DNA from: JBBDWJ01 sp040902925
GTDB lineage: Bacteria > Acidobacteriota > Terriglobia > Bryobacterales > UBA6623
Reading direction: 5' to 3'
Assembly (NCBI GenBank): GCA_040902925.1
Contig: JBBDWJ010000072.1
Span: 1 to 7,417 of the forward strand
DNA length: 7,417 nt
Shown here: piece by piece, positions 1 to 4,853 of the stretch
How positions within the stretch are numbered: the first letter of the stretch is position 1
Layout of the letters: every line of letters begins with the position of its first letter
Notes under the pieces: generated by a model
What the model saw: the letters and a program-made list of their open reading frames with translations, nothing else
What the model was told of the DNA's origin: nothing
The model's database searches: none
Made by a program: the position numbers and the translations under genes

Positions 1-1538
1 TTCATCCTTCCTTCGAGCGGCTTTGCGGAAACGAAGCTGAGATGCTGCACTTTCGGAGGCATGGTCGGGGCCAGCGTGAAAGTCACATCCACGAACCCCT
101 GCTTGCAAGACAACCGGAACGAGCCGCGCAGCAAATTCTCCGCGCGGACCTCGCTGCCTTGCGAGCACGCGCCGACTTGTTGCGAGATGCGTTCGATCTC
201 CGCGCGCCGCTCGGCGGCGGGCTGGTCCTGGAAAAGATTGTCAGCGGCCAGATCGTTCGCGGCGCGGTCGTCCCAGCGCTGCCAGAGACTCGTAATGGCC
301 TTGCTTGTTGACCGCAGAATCTCCGTGGGCGGCAACTCGCGCGGCTGCAGGGCGCCCGTCTTGCGCAACACCGCAAAGGCTTCGGCCACGGCTGGCGCCG
401 TCGACTGATAGGTCAGGTTGGCCATCGCGAAAATGCCCACGCCATACTGCGGCAGCCAGCGCATGTGCGAGCCGAACCCCGGCAGCCCGCCGCTGTGCGC
501 AACAATTTGATCGAAGTCGCAGGTTCGCGACACGGCGAGACCATAGCCGTAGCTGCTCGAAACGGCCTCGATCTTCGCATCGGGCGAGGAGCGCGACACA
601 ACGAAATCGCTGGGCCGCCAGGCGCTTTGCATCTCACGCCTCGAACTCCTGCGGACCGGGCCATCCTCAGCTCCGTCGCGAGGTGGAAACGCCGCGAGTT
701 GGAAAGCCACGTAGCGGCCCAGATCACGCGACGACGTCAGCAGCCCGCCCATGGCTCCGAACGCACCATGCGCCAGGGGCGGCACTTCGGCGTAGCCGTC
801 GCCCGCCTTGCGGTAGCCCCGGGCGCGTAGCGCATCGGGCACGGCGCTTGGCTCCAAGGTCGAAGCGTTCATTCCCAGCGGCGCCAGGATCTGCTTTTCG
901 AGATATTCGTGATAGGGCATCCCCGACGCGTTCGCCACGATGCGCCCCAACAGCGCAAAACCGTAGTTCGCGTATTCGTAAGCCGTATCGGGAGCGGTCG
1001 AGAACGGCAGTCCGGCTTCGAGCCAGCGCGTGAGCTTCTCGTCGTTGACGTCCAACTGGCGATCTCCCCAAGGGTTGTCTTCCGGGAAACCCGCGCCATG
1101 TGTCAGCAGGTGCCGCACGCGGATCGGCGGGCTGTCGCTTGTGGGGTACGAGAGCTTCGCCAGCTCGGGAATCCATTTGGCCGCCGGATCTTCGAGCGAA
1201 AGTTTGCCCTCATCGCGCAGCTTCAGAATGGCAAGCGCTGTGAAACTCTTGGTCATCGATGCGATACGAAAAACCGTGTCGGCCGTGACCGGGTCATTCG
1301 AATCCACGTTCCGTAAACCCAGCCCTTTGGCGAGGACAAGATCGCCGTCGATGACCACGCCGTAAGCCAGCCCCGGAATGCCTCGCTGTGTGCGATAGCT
1401 CTCGAAGACCTTTTCCAACTCGGGAAGCGCGGCCTCCAAAGCCGCGCGGCGGCCCGGGTCGGTGGAGCGAGGTACGGGCTGCTGCCCCGGCAGCAGAGGA
1501 ACGATTGCGGCGAAAATGAAAACGGCGGTGAGCTTCAC
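1..1538 (-). CDS. Exported beta-lactamase-family (class C/SxxK) serine hydrolase, C-terminus cut by window edge
   Basis: I translated this frame by hand; it stays open from the GTG at 1538 to the window edge (512 codons, no stop). It belongs to the beta-lactamase/esterase/DD-peptidase superfamily (Pfam Beta-lactamase, PF00144). The catalytic set is complete: S94-M-T-K97 (nucleophile and base), Y189-A-N191 (YxN) and H348-S-G-G351 (the KTG equivalent). 'HLLTHGAGF' at about 143-151 is also typical. Residues 1-18 form a short signal peptide (MKLTAVFIFAAIVPLLPG), so the protein probably acts in the periplasm. A C-terminal extension (about 390-512) contains 'LAPTMPPKVQ', and only a few residues are probably missing. 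The GTG start is supported by an AGGAGG 5 nt upstream, an in-frame TAA seven codons upstream and no alternative start between them. The gene follows the PQQ-propeller gene by 57 bp on the same strand. The substrate cannot be told: esterase, D-aminopeptidase and beta-lactam hydrolysis are all possible, and a true resistance enzyme is unlikely for this length and context. Confidence 0.93.
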   Translation of the reverse strand, partial: MKLTAVFIFAAIVPLLPGQQPVPRSTDPGRRAALEAALPELEKVFESYRTQRGIPGLAYGVVIDGDLVLAKGLGLRNVDSNDPVTADTVFRIASMTKSFTALAILKLRDEGKLSLEDPAAKWIPELAKLSYPTSDSPPIRVRHLLTHGAGFPEDNPWGDRQLDVNDEKLTRWLEAGLPFSTAPDTAYEYANYGFALLGRIVANASGMPYHEYLEKQILAPLGMNASTLEPSAVPDALRARGYRKAGDGYAEVPPLAHGAFGAMGGLLTSSRDLGRYVAFQLAAFPPRDGAEDGPVRRSSRREMQSAWRPSDFVVSRSSPDAKIEAVSSSYGYGLAVSRTCDFDQIVAHSGGLPGFGSHMRWLPQYGVGIFAMANLTYQSTAPAVAEAFAVLRKTGALQPRELPPTEILRSTSKAITSLWQRWDDRAANDLAADNLFQDQPAAERRAEIERISQQVGACSQGSEVRAENLLRGSFRLSCKQGFVDVTFTLAPTMPPKVQHLSFVSAKPLEGRM

Positions 1539-1561
1539 GGAAACCTCCTGACGAGTTTATA
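1539..1561 (-). promoter_or_regulatory. Strong Shine-Dalgarno for the serine hydrolase, with a possible -10 box
   Basis: Reading the minus strand, AGGAGG (1544-1549) lies 5 nt before the GTG at 1538. It is the strongest ribosome binding site in the window and fixes this non-ATG start. TATAAA at 1556-1561 resembles a -10 box that would place a transcript start just before the ribosome binding site. I find no acceptable -35 partner, so an internal promoter is only a possibility and readthrough from the upstream propeller gene is equally plausible. Confidence 0.6.
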
Positions 1562-1595
1562 CCGAATCCTCGTCGCGGAGGGCCTTCGTGCATCT

Positions 1596-2933
1596 TTACC
1601 GTTTCTCGGAGATAGCAAACAGCGTCGATTGCCCGCGCAGGAAAATCTCGCCGCCCACGATCGCCGGGGAAGCGATGAAAATCTGGTCCTTGAGCGTATT
1701 CGTGGCGATAACTTCGAATTCCGGGCCCATCTTGACGATGATCACATCGCCCTCTTCGCTGGCCAGGTAGAGCTTTCCGGCGGCGCCGACGGGCGAGGCC
1801 TTGAAACTGTGGGTCTCGGGCAGCCGGACTTGATGATAGTAAGGCTCGCCGGTTTCCGCGTTGAGGCAACTCAGCATGCCGCGGTCGGTGAGCATGTAGA
1901 GCTTGCCGTCATAGAGCACGGGGGAAGGCGTGTAGGACGTGCCGCGCGTTTCACTCCACACGATGGCGTCGGTGCCGGTCAAATCGCCGGTTCGCCCAAG
2001 GCGAATCGCCATCAGATTCGGATCGCGGTAACCGCTCATCACCAGTACCAGGTCGCCTTGCTGCACCGGCGTGGGAATCGTATTCATGCCCAGGCCGGCG
2101 GCTTCCCAGATGAGCTTGCCGGTCTCGAAATCGTAGCTGCGAACTTTCTGAGTCGCCGCGACCACGACTTGCTTGCGGCCTTCGTGTTCCGCCACCAGCG
2201 GAGGCGCCCAGTTGCTGATTTCGTCCCGTTCGGCGCGCCATCGTTCTTCGCCCGAGGTCTTGTCCAAAGCAACCAGAAAGGAACCCCCTTTGTGGTCGTA
2301 CGTCAACAGCAGCGTGTTGCCTTCAAGAACCGGAGCGATGCCCTCGCCGAACGCCAGGTGCATCTCCATCTTTACGTTGAAGTCTTTCTTCCATTGGAGA
2401 TTGCCGTCGAAGTCGTAAGCATAGACGCCGCGCGAGCCGAAGAAGGCAAACACGTGGGTGCCGTCGGTCACGGGAGAGTTCGACGCGAAGCTGCCGTACT
2501 GGCGGTGATAGCCCTCGTGGGGCGTGGCAACGTTCGCTGTTTTTTGCCACAAAACCTTGCCGCTGTTCTTGTCAATCGAAAGAACATCGAAATGGTGCTC
2601 GATGAGTGGTCCGGCGCCTCCACCCGGGCCACGGCGGCCTCCTTCAGGCTCGGCCGGCGGCGGTGGCGGCGTGCCCACGGGAATCGCCGTGGTCAGGAAA
2701 ATACGATCGCCCCACACGACCGGCGAGGAATGGCCTTTACCCGGAATCGCCGTCTTCCATTTCACGTTTTCGGTGTCGCTCCACTTTGTCGGCGCATCGG
2801 TTGCCGCCATGCCGTCATCGTTGGGGCCCCGCCAGGAACCCCATTGCTCGGCCTCGAGAGCGAAAGGCAAAAATGCGGCGGTGAGTACGAGCAGGGCGAA
2901 CATCCAGGCCGGACGATTTGAAACCGTTTTCAT
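1596..2933 (-). CDS. Exported PQQ-like beta-propeller repeat protein (BamB-like fold)
   Basis: A 445-residue secreted protein of the PQQ_2/PQQ-like propeller family, common in Acidobacteriota, Planctomycetota and Verrucomicrobiota. Residues 1-28 are a signal peptide ending ALEA|EQ. The mature N-terminus carries the family hallmark W34-R-G-P. Blade signatures of the form D-x-x-[ST]-G-x-x-x-W recur: D121-W129, D174-W181 (degenerate), D224-W232, D268-W276, and a last weak copy at 356-366. Residues 87-109 are a Pro/Gly-rich insertion (PPPPPAEPEGG...) that probably loops out between blades. The start at 2933 was chosen because the signal peptide begins there and AAGGA lies 7 nt upstream. The frame is open further back to 3212, but that would bury the signal peptide 93 residues in. 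The family is often annotated as a dehydrogenase or BamB; neither PQQ binding nor enzymatic activity can be read from the sequence. It is probably the first gene of a two-gene unit with the serine hydrolase. Confidence 0.93.
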   Translation of the reverse strand: MKTVSNRPAWMFALLVLTAAFLPFALEAEQWGSWRGPNDDGMAATDAPTKWSDTENVKWKTAIPGKGHSSPVVWGDRIFLTTAIPVGTPPPPPAEPEGGRRGPGGGAGPLIEHHFDVLSIDKNSGKVLWQKTANVATPHEGYHRQYGSFASNSPVTDGTHVFAFFGSRGVYAYDFDGNLQWKKDFNVKMEMHLAFGEGIAPVLEGNTLLLTYDHKGGSFLVALDKTSGEERWRAERDEISNWAPPLVAEHEGRKQVVVAATQKVRSYDFETGKLIWEAAGLGMNTIPTPVQQGDLVLVMSGYRDPNLMAIRLGRTGDLTGTDAIVWSETRGTSYTPSPVLYDGKLYMLTDRGMLSCLNAETGEPYYHQVRLPETHSFKASPVGAAGKLYLASEEGDVIIVKMGPEFEVIATNTLKDQIFIASPAIVGGEIFLRGQSTLFAISEKR

Positions 2934-2940
2934 TTTTGGA

Positions 2941-2945
2941 TCCTT
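2941..2945 (-). promoter_or_regulatory. Ribosome binding site fixing the propeller gene start
   Basis: AAGGA on the minus strand, 7 nt before the ATG at 2933. Together with the signal peptide that begins at this ATG, it decides between this start and the longer in-frame starts at 3113 and 3212. Confidence 0.6.
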
Positions 2946-3075
2946 TCCCAACTTTTTCGAACCTGAGAGCATAACCGGAAGAGCAGCGGCCCGGCGATCC
3001 CCGCAAATCAGAATCCCTTGCGCAGCGCGCCGAAATTCCTGGTACGGGTAATAGGCGTAGGCCTGATCCTTGTAG

Positions 3076-3103
3076 GTTACAGCAGCGGCGCTTTTGGGAT
3101 AAT
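3076..3103 (+). promoter_or_regulatory. Putative sigma-70-type promoter for the lipoprotein hydrolase, implying a near-leaderless mRNA
   Basis: GTTACA (3076-3081, 4 of 6 to TTGACA) and GATAAT (3098-3103, 5 of 6 to TATAAT) are separated by 16 bp. A start site about 7 nt past the -10 falls at 3110-3111, one or two bases before the ATG at 3112. There is no Shine-Dalgarno at a useful distance (only GGGA at 3096-3099, 12 nt away), which fits leaderless translation. This is inferred from consensus matching by eye. Confidence 0.4.
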
Positions 3104-3111
3104 TCTCATTC

Positions 3112-4041
3112 ATGAGCACACCTCGCGGGCCTCTCCGCTGCTTTACCTGTTTACCGTTGACACTCGTCGTCCTGCTGCTGGCATCCTGTAGCCCTCGCGA
3201 AGCGGCGAGCACCAGCGCCGACCCGGCGGGGCCGGCCTCCGCGTTCGCAACCTATGAGGGAAAGCAGGTTCACTATCTCGACACCGCGGGCCCGGGGACT
3301 GCGCTGATTCTTGTTCACGGCTGGGCATGCGATTCCAGGGTTTGGGAAGCGCAGCTTGAATCTCTCGCTTCCCGGGCGCGTGTGATTGCCGTCGACTTGC
3401 CGGCGCACGGCAAAAGCGAAATTCCCGATTCAGAGCTGTCGATGGATTTGTTCGCCAGGGCGACGGCGGCGGTCATGGACCACGCTGGCGTCGAGCAGGC
3501 CGTGCTGGTAGGTCATAGCAACGGAACGCCGGTGATCCGGCAGTTCTACCGCCTATTTCCCGAACGCACGCGGGCGCTCGTTGTTGTTGACGGCGCGCTG
3601 CGGCAGATGCTCAATGACGAAATCATCGAGCAGATGAAGCCTCGCTTGACCAAGCAGAACTACCGCGAAACGGTGGCGGGCTTTATCGATGGAATGGCCG
3701 GCAACGGTCTCGACGAGGCGTCACGAGCCGGGATCAAGACGATGGCTCTCAGGCAGCCTCATGCCGCCGTCTATGGGGGATTGATCGCGGCGGCGGACGC
3801 GAAAGTGTGGGAGCCGGACCCGATTGAGACGCCGCTGCTGCTAATCCTGGCCGAGCAGCCGAGCTGGAACGAGGATTATTTCGACTTCGTGAAACAGCTT
3901 GCGCCCCAAGCGGAGATCCATATCCTGCCGGGAGTGAGCCATTTCATCATGACGGAGCGGCCCGAGGAGTTTGACTCGCTTCTCACGGCATTCCTGGAGA
4001 GTCATAACATTCTCGAGCCGTCGCCGAGGCAGACGCTCTAG
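3112..4041 (+). CDS. Lipoprotein alpha/beta-fold hydrolase
   Basis: A 309-residue protein with an N-terminal lipoprotein signal: basic start, hydrophobic stretch 14-24, lipobox L-A-S-C26. The mature enzyme would be membrane-anchored at C26. The alpha/beta-hydrolase fold is clear: oxyanion-hole motif H69-G70-W71, strand 'VIAVDLPAHGKS' at 91-102, nucleophile elbow G134-H-S136-N-G138, and late histidine H277 in 'GVSHFIMTERPEEF'. The catalytic acid is not obvious. Where many relatives have Asp after the sixth core strand, this one reads L-L-L-I-L-A-E248-Q, so E248 may serve, with D160 as an alternative. The substrate is unknown; esterase, lactonase or C-C hydrolase are possible, and the family is too broad to choose. 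It is transcribed divergently from the propeller gene. It converges with the membrane-protein gene, the two coding regions overlapping by 4 nt. The ATG at 3112 is the only start that places the lipobox correctly. Confidence 0.92.
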   Translation: MSTPRGPLRCFTCLPLTLVVLLLASCSPREAASTSADPAGPASAFATYEGKQVHYLDTAGPGTALILVHGWACDSRVWEAQLESLASRARVIAVDLPAHGKSEIPDSELSMDLFARATAAVMDHAGVEQAVLVGHSNGTPVIRQFYRLFPERTRALVVVDGALRQMLNDEIIEQMKPRLTKQNYRETVAGFIDGMAGNGLDEASRAGIKTMALRQPHAAVYGGLIAAADAKVWEPDPIETPLLLILAEQPSWNEDYFDFVKQLAPQAEIHILPGVSHFIMTERPEEFDSLLTAFLESHNILEPSPRQTL

Positions 4042-4541
4042 CGGACTCTCGCGGTTCTTCGCGCTTGCCACCAAAGTAAAAGCAGCGCGGGCGTCGCGGC
4101 GGCTCCGAGCCATCGGGAGAAGCCCGCCGCAAATACAACGACGCCATTGAAGAACATAAAAGCAAGGAAGGTGTGAGTCGCCGCCGCCATCCAAGGCCGT
4201 CGATTTTCATACTGCTGAGGGCGTATCCACCACCAAACGACATCGGCCAGCCAAACAACGGTGAACAGGTAGTTGAAGTACACCCCTCCGCCCCAATGGA
4301 AATGAAACAGGTCCATCGTCTGGCGCGCCGTCTCGGTATACGCCGCCCGGTGGCTCCAGCCGTGAAAATACTCGAACGCCCCGTAGACATGCGCGAGATA
4401 GCATAGGCATCCGGCGGTCCACGCGAGCCTGGCGATACGCCGGCCGCGCGACGTCTTGGCGCTGAGCAAAAGCGCCAGCGCGGCGATGTAGAAAAACGTC
4501 GCGGCCCGCACGGACAAGATCGTAAGCGCTGTGCCGGTCAC
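4038..4541 (-). CDS. Unrecognised integral membrane protein, about five transmembrane helices
   Basis: A 167-residue, strongly hydrophobic protein that I cannot assign to a family. Likely membrane segments are 4-27, 36-57, 86-105, 117-139 and 143-160, with a basic C-terminus (RRTARVR) expected inside by the positive-inside rule. Histidines and aromatics cluster at or near helix ends: H51, H60, H64, H80-F-H82-W followed by GGG, and H123, a pattern compatible with metal or heme binding but not proof. The GTG start at 4541 is the most upstream possible because an in-frame TAG directly precedes it. The ribosome binding site is weak (AAGG/GAGAG). It lies 312 bp downstream of the TonB receptor gene on the same strand, with a repeat element between, so co-transcription is uncertain. 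Its stop shares the CTAG at 4038-4041 with the facing hydrolase gene. Confidence 0.82.
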   Translation of the reverse strand: MTGTALTILSVRAATFFYIAALALLLSAKTSRGRRIARLAWTAGCLCYLAHVYGAFEYFHGWSHRAAYTETARQTMDLFHFHWGGGVYFNYLFTVVWLADVVWWWIRPQQYENRRPWMAAATHTFLAFMFFNGVVVFAAGFSRWLGAAATPALLLLWWQARRTARVR

Positions 4542-4619
4542 CTAGCTCTCGCCTTACCCGTCGCCTTCCGGTGCGATTGTAACCGTCCCAACGAGCCGCC
4601 GCCACGCTGTGCCGACGGA

Positions 4620-4641
4620 AATCGCCGCAGGCGATCCGAGC
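4620..4641 (+). repeat. Left REP-like palindromic arm
   Basis: A 22-nt arm, exact reverse complement of 4758-4779. It holds the 15-nt hairpin ATCGCCGCAGGCGAT at 4621-4635. Confidence 0.8.
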
Positions 4642-4650
4642 TCCATCCGC

Positions 4651-4669
4651 AAGGGTGGGGCACCCCCTT
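4651..4669. repeat. GC-rich hairpin within the intergenic repeat
   Basis: GGGTG (4653-4657) pairs with CACCC (4661-4665) over a GGG loop. Flanking AA and TT can extend the stem across a 2-nt CC bulge. There is no T-tract on either side, so it is not a canonical intrinsic terminator. It could still slow polymerase or stabilise a 3' end of the receptor transcript. Confidence 0.45.
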
Positions 4670-4757
4670 CAACAACGTATGTCGTGCTCGCTGGAAATCG
4701 ATGAAATCGCTGCGCTGGGTCTACCCTTGAGAATGTCACCCCAAGCTCGCGCATGGG

Positions 4758-4779
4758 GCTCGGATCGCCTGCGGCGATT
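4758..4779 (-). repeat. Right REP-like palindromic arm
   Basis: A 22-nt arm, exact reverse complement of 4620-4641. Its hairpin occupies 4764-4778. It lies 75 nt beyond the end of the TonB receptor gene. Confidence 0.8.
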
Positions 4780-4853
4780 GCCGTGGTGTGCGAGCGTTCG
4801 AGGTATTGGGCAAGAACGTCCGATACACGACACCAAGGCAGCGCGAACGGTAA

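Larger units (their letters stand above)
4587..4810. repeat. REPIN/MITE-like imperfect inverted repeat containing two REP-like palindromes
   Basis: Two 22-nt segments, 4620-4641 and 4758-4779, are exact reverse complements. Each contains its own hairpin, ATCGCC-GCA-GGCGAT (4621-4635) and its inverse (4764-4778): stem 6, loop 3. Similarity continues inward with mismatches for about 18 nt (CCAT, CGC and TGGGG in both arms). It continues outward through ACGG and weakly to CCCAA (4587-4591) and TTGGG (4806-4810). The centre of symmetry is near 4700. Two REP-like hairpins in opposite orientation about a spacer is the layout of REPIN/BIME elements. No REP-type transposase is in the window, and copy number elsewhere in the genome cannot be seen. 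Confidence 0.65.
4542..4853. other. 312-bp intergenic gap between TonB receptor and membrane-protein genes
   Basis: It contains the inverted-repeat element and little else that I can support. On the minus strand, in the receptor's own frame, the sequence stays open for about 99 codons after the receptor stop, ending in a TAA at 4554-4556. The 66-codon ATG-started part (4754 down) has no ribosome binding site, begins beside a REP-like arm and spans the element, so I do not call it a gene. No clear promoter for the membrane-protein gene was seen. Confidence 0.6.

Noticed and set aside
305..1033. 242-codon plus-strand open frame
   Set aside because: It is Arg/Ala/Ser-rich low-quality sequence opposite a serine hydrolase with all catalytic motifs.
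1..1538. Pseudogene interpretation of the left-edge hydrolase
   Set aside because: The frame is continuous for 512 codons with all motifs intact; the missing stop is due only to the window edge.
1294..1869. 191-codon minus-strand frame spanning the propeller/hydrolase junction
   Set aside because: It overlaps both real genes on the same strand in a different frame and encodes Arg/Gly-rich sequence with no motif.
1629..2921. 430-codon plus-strand open frame antisense to the propeller gene
   Set aside because: The minus strand has a signal peptide, the WRGP motif and repeated blade signatures over the same span. The plus frame shows no family features and is explained by GC-rich third positions of the real gene.
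2934..3212. N-terminal extension of the propeller gene to 3113 or 3212
   Set aside because: The frame is open, but the extension would put a clear signal peptide at residue 61 or 94. The ATG at 2933 has its own ribosome binding site. The 3212 start would also overlap the divergent hydrolase gene by about 100 bp.
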